A stretch of 64,000 nucleotides of DNA from Brevibacterium daeguense (GTDB taxonomy: Bacteria; Actinomycetota; Actinomycetes; Actinomycetales; Brevibacteriaceae): contig NZ_JAJTWW010000001.1 of NCBI RefSeq assembly GCF_021729135.1, positions 124,001-188,000 on the forward strand, read 5' to 3'. The stretch's first letter is position 1; each line of letters begins with the position of its first letter. Made by a program: the position numbers and the translations under genes. The notes under the pieces are model-generated. The model worked only from the letters and a program-made list of their open reading frames with translations. It searched no databases and was not told where the DNA came from. This document shows, in pieces, positions 10,668 through 20,717 of the stretch.

Positions 10668-13022
10668 ATGGTGTCTCCTGCGTCCGATTCCCACCAGGGC
10701 AAGCTTCAGGCCTGGTTCCAGTTCATCGCCGTCAGCGTGATCGCCGGCGTTGTCGGCGCCGGTCTGGCAATCCCGTCGGTCGGCGTGGCCTCTGCCGGCG
10801 CCGAAAGCGCGGTCGACATCTTCCAGGCGCTGCCCGCCGAGCTCGAGGAGCGGCCGCTTGCCGAACAGTCGCGGATGTTGGCCGCCGACGGCTCGGAGAT
10901 CGCGACCTTCTACTGGCAGAACCGCAGGGAGGTCCCGCTCGAGGAGATCTCCCAGGAGATGCAGGATGCCACCATCGCAGTGGAGGACGCTCGGTTCTAC
11001 GATCATGGCGGAGTCGATCTGCAGGGCATCGCCCGCGCCGTCGTGCACAATGTGCTGTCCGACCAGACGCAGGGCGGATCAACGCTCACCCAGCAGTACG
11101 TCAAGAACGTGCTCGCCGACAACGCGCATGCGGCCGGAAACCGGGAAGGCGTCGAAGCCGCCACCGAGAGCGAGGGGACTGCCGGCTATGCGCGCAAGCT
11201 GCGCGAGGCCAAGCTCGCCGTGGCGGTGGAGAACAAGTACAGCAAGGACGAGATCCTCAACCGCTACCTCAACATCAACAACTACTCCGGATCGCCCAAC
11301 GTCTACGGAGTGGAGGCCGCCGCCTACCGGTACTGGGGCAAGTCAGCCGCGGACCTGAGCATCGCCGAAGCCGCCATGCTGGCGGGCATCGTGAAGAACC
11401 CATCGGCCTTCAACCCGGAGCGCTTCCCGGAGCAGACTCTCGAACGGCGCAATGTGGTGCTCGGGCTGATGCTGCAGCACGAGAAGATCAGCCAGGAGGA
11501 GTACGACGAGGCGGTGAAGACCGACCTCGCACTCGACATCCACACCACCCCGAACGGCTGTGCGGCCGCCGGGAACATGGCCTACTTCTGCGACTACGTG
11601 CAGCGGGTGATCGAGAACGATGCCGCGTTCGGTGAGACGAAGGAGGCGCGCCAGGACTTCCTCCAGCGCGGCGGCCTGACGATCAAGACGAGCATCGTGC
11701 CGGACATCCAGAAGGCCGCCGACAAAGAGGTCAAGAAGCGGGTTCCCGTCGGTGATCCCTCAGGCGCCGGCCACGCCGCCGTGACTGTGGAGCCGGGCAC
11801 CGGCAAGGTGATCGCGATGGCCCAGAACCGCAACTACGCGGTCGCTGAGGGGGAGAAGGGATCAGACACCCAGATCAACTTCAACGTCGACAACGCCCAC
11901 AACGGAGCCAACGGCTTCCAGGTGGGCTCGACCTGGAAGCCCTTCGTGCTCACGGAATGGCTGAAATCCGGGCGTGGGCTCGACGACAAGGTCAACGCCA
12001 CCAAGCGCGGCTACCCGGCCAGTTCGTGGAGATACGAGGGATGTGAGGGCTACCCCGCGGCCTGGGCACCGAGCAACGCCGGTGACGGCAAGGGGTCGAG
12101 CTCGATGAGCGTGCTGCAGGCGACGAAGAGCTCGGTGAACACCGGCTACGCGGCGATGGCCAATCAGCTCAACATGTGCGGCATCGTGGAGACGGCGATG
12201 GACCTCGGTCTCAAGCAGGGGACCGGGGAATCGCTGGACGAACCCGACAAGGACACCGGACTTGTGCCTGCGCTGATGCCCTCCTCGGTGCTCGGCACCA
12301 ATGAGGTGGCACCGATCGACCTGGCCAGCGCGTACGCGGTCTTCGCCTCCGGCGGCACCTACTGCCGGCCCAGCCCGATCACGGAGATCACCGATCGCGA
12401 CGGTGAGAAGGCTCAGCTGCCGGACGCGGGCTGCACGCGCGTCCTCGACGAGAAGATCGCCGACACCGTCGCCTACGCGCTGTCGCAGACCTTCAACGGC
12501 GGCACCACCAGCTCCTTGAAGATCAGCGCCCCCGCAGCCGCGAAGACCGGTACGACGAACTTCGAAGTCGGTCACACCTGGCTCGTCGGGTTCACCAAGA
12601 CCCTGTCGACCGCCGTGTGGACCGGGCACCCGGACAAGAGCATGGACTGGCGCACCAACTCCAAGGGCACCGTGCGCGGCTTCGTCTACGGCGCAACCTA
12701 CTCGGGCAAGACCTGGCAGGCCTACATGGACAAGGCCGTGAAGCACACGAAGGGCAACACCGGATTCCCCCGCCCGAGCGGGACCTCCGGCGGCTCCGCG
12801 GGTGGGTCCTCCGGCGGCTCGGACGATCCTGCCCCGGCACGCGAGCAGGACGGCGGCAATGAGCCCGACGCACGCGGCGCAGGTCAAGACGCCCGTGAAC
12901 CCGCAGCTCCGGCCCAGGAGCAGGCGACAGGCGACGACGGCGGCGCAGAGGACAGCGCTCCGGCTCGCGAACCCGAGAACGAAGGCGACGGAGCCACCGG
13001 TGCTCCGGGCCTCGGCGGCTGA
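10668..13022 (+). CDS. Class A penicillin-binding protein (PonA2-like)
   Basis: 784 aa. Bifunctional peptidoglycan glycosyltransferase and transpeptidase, anchored by one membrane helix (about residues 15-37). The GT51 domain has EDARFYDHGGVDLQGIARA near 105 and GGSTLTQQYVKN. The penicillin-binding domain has the Ser of GSTWKPF near 420, SVN near 488 and KTGTT near 626, so all three catalytic motifs are intact. The tail (about residues 700-784) is Gly/Ser-rich, then Glu/Ala/Pro-rich and probably disordered. No PASTA domain is seen. Position next to a metallophosphoesterase and upstream of RidA, MBL, Crp and nth matches mycobacterial ponA2. Confidence 0.95.
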   Translation: MVSPASDSHQGKLQAWFQFIAVSVIAGVVGAGLAIPSVGVASAGAESAVDIFQALPAELEERPLAEQSRMLAADGSEIATFYWQNRREVPLEEISQEMQDATIAVEDARFYDHGGVDLQGIARAVVHNVLSDQTQGGSTLTQQYVKNVLADNAHAAGNREGVEAATESEGTAGYARKLREAKLAVAVENKYSKDEILNRYLNINNYSGSPNVYGVEAAAYRYWGKSAADLSIAEAAMLAGIVKNPSAFNPERFPEQTLERRNVVLGLMLQHEKISQEEYDEAVKTDLALDIHTTPNGCAAAGNMAYFCDYVQRVIENDAAFGETKEARQDFLQRGGLTIKTSIVPDIQKAADKEVKKRVPVGDPSGAGHAAVTVEPGTGKVIAMAQNRNYAVAEGEKGSDTQINFNVDNAHNGANGFQVGSTWKPFVLTEWLKSGRGLDDKVNATKRGYPASSWRYEGCEGYPAAWAPSNAGDGKGSSSMSVLQATKSSVNTGYAAMANQLNMCGIVETAMDLGLKQGTGESLDEPDKDTGLVPALMPSSVLGTNEVAPIDLASAYAVFASGGTYCRPSPITEITDRDGEKAQLPDAGCTRVLDEKIADTVAYALSQTFNGGTTSSLKISAPAAAKTGTTNFEVGHTWLVGFTKTLSTAVWTGHPDKSMDWRTNSKGTVRGFVYGATYSGKTWQAYMDKAVKHTKGNTGFPRPSGTSGGSAGGSSGGSDDPAPAREQDGGNEPDARGAGQDAREPAAPAQEQATGDDGGAEDSAPAREPENEGDGATGAPGLGG

Positions 13023-13064
13023 CACCAGCCGGACAGATCAGCCCGACAGAAAGGCGGACGATCC

Positions 13065-13220
13065 ATGCAGAAGTGGGAATACGTCACCGTGCCCCTCATC
13101 GTGCACGCGACCAAGCAGATCCTCGATCAGTGGGGTGAGGACGGCTACGAACTCGTCCAGGTCGTTCCCGGTCCCGACAACACCGGACTCGTGGCCTACC
13201 TCAAGCGGCCCAAGCAGTAA
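13065..13220 (+). CDS. DUF4177 small protein
   Basis: 51 aa: MQKWEYVTVPLIVHATK at the start, then DQWGEDGYELVQVVPG and a Lys-rich end. The W-E-Y-x-T...L-x-x-x-G-x-x-G-W/Y-E-L pattern is that of DUF4177, a family of unknown function found near RidA in actinobacteria. AAGG lies about 12 nt before the ATG. The gene is 42 bp downstream of the PBP gene and 18 bp upstream of RidA, so it is probably cotranscribed with RidA. Confidence 0.82.
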   Translation: MQKWEYVTVPLIVHATKQILDQWGEDGYELVQVVPGPDNTGLVAYLKRPKQ

Positions 13221-13238
13221 CGCGGAGAGGAGCAGAAC

Positions 13239-13721
13239 GTGACGCGCATCGAAGCGCAACTGGCCGAACTCGGCTACACCCTCCCCGAAACCGCGGCTCC
13301 CGCGGGCGCCTACGTGCCGGCCGTGCGAGCCGGGGAGTTCGTCTACACCTCCGGCCAGCTGCCGCTGGTCAGCGGTGAGCTCGCGGCGAAGGGAAAGCTC
13401 GGAGCGGAAGTGGATCTGGAAACCGGCTACGCGGTGGCGCGCATCGCCGCGCTCAACGCGCTGGCCGCCGTCAAATCGGTGATCGGGGATCTCGACGAAG
13501 TCGAGCAGGTTGTCAAAGTCGTCGGATTCGTGAACTCGACCCCCGACTTCACCGCGCAGCCCAAGGTGATCAACGGCGCATCCGAATTCCTCCATGAGGT
13601 GTTCGGGCAGCGGGGAGCGCACGCTCGCAGCGCTGTCGGAGTGGCTGCGCTTCCGATGAACACCCCGGTCGAGGTCGAACTCGTGGTCAAGGTCCGTGCA
13701 CTGAGTGTCCCCTCCAGCTAG
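13239..13721 (+). CDS. RidA-family (YjgF) protein
   Basis: 160 aa. RidA enzymes hydrolyse reactive enamine/imine intermediates made by PLP enzymes. Seen: VYTSGQLPLVSGEL, the ILNAL/AALNALAAVKS helix, VVKVVGFVNSTPDF and the closing GAHARSAVGVAALPMNTPVEVELV, which includes the Arg that binds the substrate carboxylate in the family. GTG start with gagaggag 6 nt upstream. The next gene starts inside the end of this one. Confidence 0.93.
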   Translation: MTRIEAQLAELGYTLPETAAPAGAYVPAVRAGEFVYTSGQLPLVSGELAAKGKLGAEVDLETGYAVARIAALNALAAVKSVIGDLDEVEQVVKVVGFVNSTPDFTAQPKVINGASEFLHEVFGQRGAHARSAVGVAALPMNTPVEVELVVKVRALSVPSS

Positions 13722-14673
13722 GGAGTTCGCCGCCTCACGTGAGCTGTCGCGGCTGCTGACGATGTTCGCAGGCGCGGAGCGGCCGCTGCACCCCGACCGC
13801 CCCGCCCCGGCGGCCGCTCTCGTGCTCCTGCGGGAAGCGGCGGCCGGGGTGGAGGTCTTCGTGACGCGGCAGTCCGACGCGCGCGGCAACGCCGAGCGCA
13901 ACCGTTGGGCTTTTCCGACCACGGAGCTGATCGCCTCGGACCTCCGCCGCCTCCGCACCGCCGGCTGGAGTGCTGAGCAGTGCGCCGCGGCTCTCCGGAT
14001 CGACAGCCCCAGCAGAGCGCTGGCCCTCTACACCGCCGCGGCCCGGATCGGTCTCGTGACGATGGGGATCCTGCTTGCCGAGGACATCGACGGGCGGGTG
14101 GTGACTACGGCGGGGATACCCGTCGAGCGCAGCACCCGGGAACTGGTGGCCGCCAAGCGGCTGTCGTTCCCGCAGGTGCTCGATGATCGCGACCTGCGGT
14201 TCCGGCCCGACCTGCTCCGCCCCTGGCTGCGCTGGATCAACACCCCGTGGCAGCTGCGGCGCTTCGACACGGTCTACTTCACGGCTGCGCTGCCTCACGT
14301 CCAGCACGTGGACTTCCTCTCGCACAACGACGCCTGGGGCGGGTGGAAGGCGCCGGCCGAGGTGCTCGCCGCGAGCGATCCCGATCGCTCCGAGCACATC
14401 TCGGTGGCCACGCGTCTCGTGTGCGAGAGTCTGGCCGAGATGCCCTCGATCGGCAGCGCGATGACCCGAATCCGCGATCTGCGTCCGATCATTCCGGAGA
14501 TCGCGCAGCGCGGCGACCGATGGTGGGTGACGGTGAGCCCGCCCGCGGATCCGTCTCAGCGGGGAGCGCTGCGCGATTCGGGCACGGTCGAATCGGGGGA
14601 GGACGACGCGGATTCGCCCCCGCTCGTCGCCGAAACCGAGGAGGAATCGGAGATCGACCCGCGGGCGGAATGA
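13705..14673 (+). CDS. Nudix-fold protein with degenerate Nudix box
   Basis: 322 aa. The overall pattern (AAALVLLREAAAGVEVFVTRQS..., then WAFPTTELIASD..., ALALYTAAARIGLVTMGILLAED, and HVDFLSHNDAWGGWKAP) follows the NUDT19-like Nudix proteins that sit between RidA and an MBL hydrolase in actinobacteria. The catalytic REUXEE segment is absent: where family members have a helix with several Glu, this one reads YTAAARIG. The PGG turn is also replaced by PTT. So it may be a non-catalytic binding protein. Start GTG 13705 overlaps RidA by 17 bp; no clear ribosome site. Confidence 0.7.
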   Translation: MSPPAREFAASRELSRLLTMFAGAERPLHPDRPAPAAALVLLREAAAGVEVFVTRQSDARGNAERNRWAFPTTELIASDLRRLRTAGWSAEQCAAALRIDSPSRALALYTAAARIGLVTMGILLAEDIDGRVVTTAGIPVERSTRELVAAKRLSFPQVLDDRDLRFRPDLLRPWLRWINTPWQLRRFDTVYFTAALPHVQHVDFLSHNDAWGGWKAPAEVLAASDPDRSEHISVATRLVCESLAEMPSIGSAMTRIRDLRPIIPEIAQRGDRWWVTVSPPADPSQRGALRDSGTVESGEDDADSPPLVAETEEESEIDPRAE

Positions 14674-14687
14674 CCGGGCTGCGTCGG

Positions 14688-14693
14688 TAGACT
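14688..14693 (+). promoter_or_regulatory. Possible -10 box TAGACT before the MBL gene
   Basis: TAGACT lies 34 nt before the ATG at 14728, in the 54-bp gap. It would give a short leader. No firm -35 hexamer. Confidence 0.35.
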
Positions 14694-14727
14694 GGAGTCG
14701 ACCCACCCCTCGACGACGAGAGTGACC

Positions 14728-15477
14728 ATGCGGATCCAAGCTGACAATCCCTCACCCATGACCCTGGACGGGACCAACTCCTATGTTCTGGACAGTGCCG
14801 GTGGCAGCACCGCCCTGCTCATCGATCCCGGTCCGGAGCTGGCCGAGCACCGCAGCGCACTCCTGGCGGCGGTGGGCGATCGGGACCTGCGCGGCATCAT
14901 CCTGACGCATCAGCATGCCGACCATTCCGAGATGCTGGGATCGATCGAAGCCTGGGCCCCCGAGGTGCCGGTCCACGCGGTCCTGGAGCGGTTCGCACGG
15001 CATTCCGAACCGGTGCACGACGGCCAGCGCATCAGCTTCGGCTCCGCCGCGGAGGATGTGGTGGAGGTGATCGCCACCCCCGGGCACACCGCAGACAGCA
15101 TCAGCGTGCTGCACGGCACCACCCTCTATTCGGGGGACACCGTCCTCGGCAGGGGAACAACAGTCATCACCCACCCGGAGGGGTCGGTGGGCGACTACCT
15201 CAACAGTCTGGAGACCCTGCGCAGCCTGGTCTCCGTCGGTCGCATCGAGACTATCGAGCCCGCGCACGGCCCCCGAATCGAGAATCCTGCCGCGGTGCTG
15301 GACTACTACCGCACCCACCGGGCGGAGCGGATCGAGCAGGTTCGGCAGGCGCTGGCCGCTGGGGCTTCGGGAGCCGAGGAAGTCCGGGACATCGTGTATC
15401 GCGATGTCCCGGACAACGTGCGCGAAGCGGCGCTGCAGATCGTGCGGGCGCAGCTGGAGTACGTCAGCGCAGACTGA
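14728..15477 (+). CDS. MBL-fold metallo-hydrolase
   Basis: 249 aa. The HxHxDH zinc signature is present as HQHADHSE near residue 65, with GHTADSISV (second His), GDTVLG and PAHGP supplying the other ligands. This beta-lactamase-fold family (RNase Z/glyoxalase II-like, LACTB2 group) hydrolyses thioesters or nucleic acids; the substrate here is unknown. The ATG at 14728 is chosen over GTG 14722 because gagag lies 6 nt upstream. Convergent with crp across 74 bp that hold a hairpin. Confidence 0.88.
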   Translation: MRIQADNPSPMTLDGTNSYVLDSAGGSTALLIDPGPELAEHRSALLAAVGDRDLRGIILTHQHADHSEMLGSIEAWAPEVPVHAVLERFARHSEPVHDGQRISFGSAAEDVVEVIATPGHTADSISVLHGTTLYSGDTVLGRGTTVITHPEGSVGDYLNSLETLRSLVSVGRIETIEPAHGPRIENPAAVLDYYRTHRAERIEQVRQALAAGASGAEEVRDIVYRDVPDNVREAALQIVRAQLEYVSAD

Positions 15478-15480
15478 CCT

Positions 15481-15521
15481 CGGCGCCTCGCCGCAGGGCG
15501 GTCCGGCGGGGGCGAGCGCCG
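15481..15521. terminator. Hairpin between MBL and crp genes
   Basis: 15481-15492 pairs with 15511-15521 (11 bp with a 1-nt bulge). It lies between two convergent genes and would serve both; no T-run. Confidence 0.4.
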
Positions 15522-15551
15522 CCGCGCCGGGGACGTCGGCTGCGTGTCGAA

Positions 15552-16229
15552 TCAGTGGGCGCGGTTGCGCAGCCGTTCGATGTCGAGAATGACGACGGCG
15601 CGGGCCTCGAGCCGGATCCACCCACGGGCGGCGAAGTCTGCGAGCGCCTTGTTGACGGTCTCGCGGGACGCGCCGACGAGCTGCGCGAGTTCCTCCTGGG
15701 TCAGATCGTGGGCGACGAGCATGCCGTCCGGGGCCGGTTTGCCGAATCGGGTGGACAGATCCAGGATCGCCTTCGCCACCCGGCCCGGCACATCGGAGAA
15801 CACCAGGTCGCCGACGATGTCGTTGGTGCGACGCAGCCGCTGAGCCAGTGCCTTGAGGAGATTCATTGCCGCCTGCGGGCGCTCCCGCAGCCAGGACATG
15901 AGGTCCTCGTGCTTGAGGCTGAGGAGCTCGGTCTGCGACACGGCAGTGACCGTGGTGGACCGAGCGCCCGGATCGAAGAGGGTCAGCTCGCCGATGATCT
16001 CGCCGGGACCGATGACCGACAAGAGGTTCTCCCGGCCGTCCGGGGACTCCCGGCCGATCTTGAGCTTGCCGCTGGAGACGATGTAGAGCTCATCGCCCGG
16101 ATCCCCCTCGGTGAAGAGCACAGTGCCGCGGCGCAGACTGCGCGGCTTCATGAACTTGACGAGGGCGCTGGTCGCCTCATTGTCCAGTCCTGCGAATAGG
16201 GTGGCGTTCCGCACTACCTCGATGTCCAC
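15552..16229 (-). CDS. crp: Crp/Fnr-family cAMP-type regulator (GlxR/Crp)
   Basis: 225 aa. cNMP-binding domain with RGTVLFTEGDPGDELYIVSSGKLKI, the phosphate-binding cassette GELTLFDPGARSTTVTA, and a winged helix HDLTQEELAQLVGASRETVNKAL near residues 170-190; strong likeness to mycobacterial Crp (Rv3676) and corynebacterial GlxR. These control carbon, acetate and respiratory genes with the site TGTGA-N6-TCACA. The start is GTG at 16229 with AGGAGG 6-7 nt upstream. A 16-bp inverted repeat sits in its own promoter region. Confidence 0.95.
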   Translation of the reverse strand: MDIEVVRNATLFAGLDNEATSALVKFMKPRSLRRGTVLFTEGDPGDELYIVSSGKLKIGRESPDGRENLLSVIGPGEIIGELTLFDPGARSTTVTAVSQTELLSLKHEDLMSWLRERPQAAMNLLKALAQRLRRTNDIVGDLVFSDVPGRVAKAILDLSTRFGKPAPDGMLVAHDLTQEELAQLVGASRETVNKALADFAARGWIRLEARAVVILDIERLRNRAH

Positions 16230-16276
16230 TGAAGTCCTCCTGTCGTTGAAAGTTCGCCCCCCAATCTACCTGCTCA

Positions 16277-16292
16277 GTGTGGTTTCGCACAC
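16277..16292. promoter_or_regulatory. 16-bp inverted repeat upstream of crp
   Basis: GTGTG-N6-CACAC (gtgtggtttcgcacac), a perfect 5-bp arm palindrome, lies about 10 nt upstream of a TAGATT -10 box on the minus strand (16268-16263). It resembles but does not match the Crp pattern TGTGA-N6-TCACA. It could be an operator for crp or, on the other side, nth. Confidence 0.45.
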
Positions 16293-16347
16293 GTCCCGCC
16301 CTGGGGAAGCGGGCCCGGGCCGACCGCCGCGGAGGAGACCCCTCGGA

Positions 16348-16353
16348 TAAGCT
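16348..16353 (+). promoter_or_regulatory. -10 box TAAGCT of nth
   Basis: TAAGCT is followed by 7 nt and then GTG 16361, compatible with a leaderless mRNA. The gap also contains ggaa, so leadered translation is not excluded. Confidence 0.4.
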
Positions 16354-16360
16354 GGAACGC

Positions 16361-17143
16361 GTGTTGACGACTGCCGAGAAGAGCGCGCGCAGATTCGCGA
16401 GGGAGACACCGCTGGGCAGGACCCGGCGGGCACGGAAGATCGACCGGATCCTCACGGAGGTCTATCCGCACGCGCGGTGCGAGCTGGACTTCGAGAACCC
16501 GTTCCAGCTGCTGGTGGCGACGGTGCTGTCGGCGCAGACCACCGACATCCGGGTCAATCTGGTCACGCCCGAACTGTTCGCCGCGTTTCCCGATTCCCGT
16601 GCGCTGGCGGCTGCCCCTGTCGAGGAAGTGGAGCAGATCATCCGCTCGACCGGGTTCTATCGCGCCAAGGCCCGCAACATCGTCGCGCTCGCCCAGGAGC
16701 TCGTCGAGCGCTTCGACGGCGAGGTGCCGGACCGGATGGCCGATCTCATCACCCTGCCCGGCACCGGTCGCAAGACCGCCCACGTCGTGCTCGGCAACGC
16801 CTTCGACCAGCCCGGAGTCACCGTCGACACCCATGTCAGCCGCCTCGCGCAGAGATTCGCCTTCACCGGGGCGACGGATCCTGTGAAGATCGAACACGAT
16901 ATCGCGGCACTGTTCCCGCGCAGGGACCTGACGATGCTGTCGCATCGGCTGATCTTCCATGGGCGGCGGATCTGCCACGCGCGCAGGCCCGCCTGCGGCG
17001 CGTGTCCGGTGGCAGCTCTGTGCCCGAGCTTCGGGATCGGCGAACTCGATCCCGACGCGGCGCGCAGCCTGCTCAAGTACGAGATGGCGCCCGGCGCCGC
17101 GAAGCAGGGGCAATCACCCACGGAGCCAGGAGTGCAGCGATGA
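16361..17143 (+). CDS. nth: Endonuclease III (DNA glycosylase/AP lyase)
   Basis: 260 aa. Removes oxidised pyrimidines and cleaves the abasic site. The helix-hairpin-helix LPGTGRKTAHVVLGNAF near residues 132-148 contains the catalytic Lys; the catalytic Asp is in VTVDTHVSR near 154; the [4Fe-4S] loop is complete as C-x6-C-x2-C-x5-C near 205-221. GTG 16361 is chosen from family length and the adjacent -10 box; upstream codons look non-coding. Its end overlaps the Nudix gene (ATGA). Confidence 0.95.
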   Translation: MLTTAEKSARRFARETPLGRTRRARKIDRILTEVYPHARCELDFENPFQLLVATVLSAQTTDIRVNLVTPELFAAFPDSRALAAAPVEEVEQIIRSTGFYRAKARNIVALAQELVERFDGEVPDRMADLITLPGTGRKTAHVVLGNAFDQPGVTVDTHVSRLAQRFAFTGATDPVKIEHDIAALFPRRDLTMLSHRLIFHGRRICHARRPACGACPVAALCPSFGIGELDPDAARSLLKYEMAPGAAKQGQSPTEPGVQR

Positions 17144-17865
17144 ACGTCTCGGACACTGGGGCAGAGGCGATGGGAGCGGTCACCGATCCGGCGCGCCACG
17201 CCCTGGACCGCCTGCCGCGGTCGATCGGCCATGAGCAGTGGCTGCGACGTCACCACGCGGAGCCGGACGAACGCGTGCGCGACGCGGCGGTCCTCATGCT
17301 CTTCGGCCGCGGTCAGAAGCCGCGCACCCGAGCAGGTGCGGATGAGGTCGAGCGGCTGGAGGGCATGAATGCCGCTGATGTCGACGTGCTGCTGCTGCAG
17401 CGTGCTTCGACGCTGCGCCACCACCCCGGGCAGGTGGCCTTCCCCGGCGGCGGACAGGACCCGGAGGACGCAGACGCGGTCGCCGCAGCGCTGCGGGAGG
17501 CCGAGGAGGAGACCGGCGTGGACCGCTCCGGCATCGAGATCGTCGGGACGATGGATTCGCTCTACATTCCGGTCAGCCGCTTCGACGTCACGCCGGTGAT
17601 CGGCTGGTGGCAGCGCCCGTCCGCTGTGCGCGTGATGGATCGGGCGGAATCGGCCCGCGTCTACCGCGTGCCGATCGCGGACCTCGTCGCGCCGGCCAAC
17701 CGGGGGACCTTCACGCCGCCGAACCGCGCCTACTCCACCCCGGCCTTCGACGTCGGAGTGCTGCGCGTATGGGGATTCACGGCAGGGCTCCTGGAGTTTG
17801 CGCTCGAGGAGCTCGGCTGGGCCCGCGACTGGGACCGGGAGACCCATATCGAGATCCAGATCTGA
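17140..17865 (+). CDS. CoA pyrophosphatase-type Nudix hydrolase
   Basis: 241 aa. Nudix box region GGGQDPEDADAVAAALREAEEETGVD with intact REAEEETG near residues 115-122. The motif LLQRASTLRHHPGQVAFPGG upstream is the UPF0035/CoA signature of NudL-type enzymes, which cleave CoA and acyl-CoA to 3',5'-ADP and phosphopantetheine. AGGAG at 17128-17132 lies 7 nt before the ATG, which overlaps the nth stop. Orthologous to the gene beside nth in mycobacteria. Confidence 0.9.
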   Translation: MNVSDTGAEAMGAVTDPARHALDRLPRSIGHEQWLRRHHAEPDERVRDAAVLMLFGRGQKPRTRAGADEVERLEGMNAADVDVLLLQRASTLRHHPGQVAFPGGGQDPEDADAVAAALREAEEETGVDRSGIEIVGTMDSLYIPVSRFDVTPVIGWWQRPSAVRVMDRAESARVYRVPIADLVAPANRGTFTPPNRAYSTPAFDVGVLRVWGFTAGLLEFALEELGWARDWDRETHIEIQI

Positions 17866-17901
17866 GCCGAGACCTCAGCCGCTGACGAATCACCGCTCTG
17901 C

Positions 17902-17944
17902 ATGGCATGAGCCCGAGGACGAGATGTCCTCGGGCTCATGCCAT
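17902..17944. terminator. Perfect 19-bp hairpin terminator (bidirectional)
   Basis: 17902-17920 is the exact inverse of 17926-17944 with a 5-nt loop (gagat). It lies between the convergent Nudix and holin-like genes. No T-run, as is common in high-GC actinobacteria. Confidence 0.8.
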
Positions 17945-17971
17945 CTCACTGCTCCGGGTGCTCCGAGCGGA

Positions 17972-18379
17972 TCAGACGCGCGGTCCGCTGGGGTTGCGCA
18001 GGGCGCGGGTGATCGCCTCGAGCGCAGACTTGCCGCCGTTGATCGCCGCAGTCGGAGTCGGGTTGCCCTTCTTGAACAGCGGAATGGCGACCGCAACCAG
18101 GATCAGCGCGATGACCACGAGGATGCCGAACACCATGAGGAAGCTGCCCCACCACGGCCAGCCGAGCCCTTCGTGGAATCCCGCGGCGGCCGCGAAGATC
18201 GCCATGATGCTGCCGAGGAACAGCAGGAACAATCCGGCACCGGCAAGCCCGGCGCCGATTCCGAGGTTCTTGGCGCCGACCTGGATCTCCGACTTGGCGA
18301 GCGCGGTCTCTTCCTGGGCCAGGGCCCGGGAATCCGCCTTGATGTCCTGGATCAGCTGGGAAATCGACCGCTCGGGCAT
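17972..18379 (-). CDS. Phage-holin-like (DUF1469/Act-PHE) membrane protein
   Basis: 135 aa. An N-terminal amphipathic helix (SISQLIQDIKADSRALAQEETALAKSEIQ) is followed by two membrane segments, LGIGAGLAGAGLFLLFLGSIMAIFAAAA and WWGSFLMVFGILVVIALILVAVAIPLF. This pattern fits the Act-PHE superfamily, chromosomal proteins found next to acs in many actinobacteria. Known only as putative holin-fold proteins; lysis is not implied. The ATG at 18379 gives the family's usual start MPERS. It follows acs on the same strand by 94 bp. Confidence 0.82.
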   Translation of the reverse strand: MPERSISQLIQDIKADSRALAQEETALAKSEIQVGAKNLGIGAGLAGAGLFLLFLGSIMAIFAAAAGFHEGLGWPWWGSFLMVFGILVVIALILVAVAIPLFKKGNPTPTAAINGGKSALEAITRALRNPSGPRV

Positions 18380-18473
18380 GGAGGCTCCTCTGTATGTATG
18401 CGAACAGCTGTCTCTGAGTTCCAGCCTAATCCCTCCCGGCGCTCCCACGGGAACGGCGCGGCGTTCGAGGTCC

Positions 18474-20444
<1,971 letters not shown>

Positions 20445-20522
20445 GTCGTCCTCCGGCTTCATCGATGGAGTTTCTCAAGGGTGCGGCAGGTGGTGGTCGG
20501 GCCTCCGCCTGGTTCCGTTCGA

Positions 20523-20551
20523 ACTCTACAACGATTGCCGGTTCCGGTTAA
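20523..20551 (-). promoter_or_regulatory. Predicted acs promoter (-35 TTAACC, -10 TAGAGT)
   Basis: On the minus strand TTAACC (20551-20546) is separated by 17 bp from TAGAGT (20528-20523). The start codon is about 79 nt downstream, leaving an untranslated leader. The remainder of the 273-bp gap (20552-20717) shows no clear promoter for the divergent gene and no RNA gene. Confidence 0.5.
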
Positions 20552-20717
20552 GGGAATCGTGGGCTCCGCTCGGCCCTGAGCCGGGCTGCTGGAACGGCAG
20601 AATCGAGCGCATGAATCAGGTGCGGGGTGTGAAAGACTCGGTGTGGTTTGTCAAGATGAATGCCGTAAATCCCCTGCTCCGGCGACCGTCGGGGCGTCCC
20701 AAGGAGAAATTGAGCAC

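Noticed and set aside
16277..16292. Canonical Crp site before crp
   Set aside because: The arms do not match TGTGA-N6-TCACA: the TGTG to CACA spacing is 6, not 8. Kept only as an inverted repeat.
17972..18379. Prophage remnant because of the holin-like gene
   Set aside because: The gene belongs to a chromosomal family that accompanies acs; no other phage gene is near.
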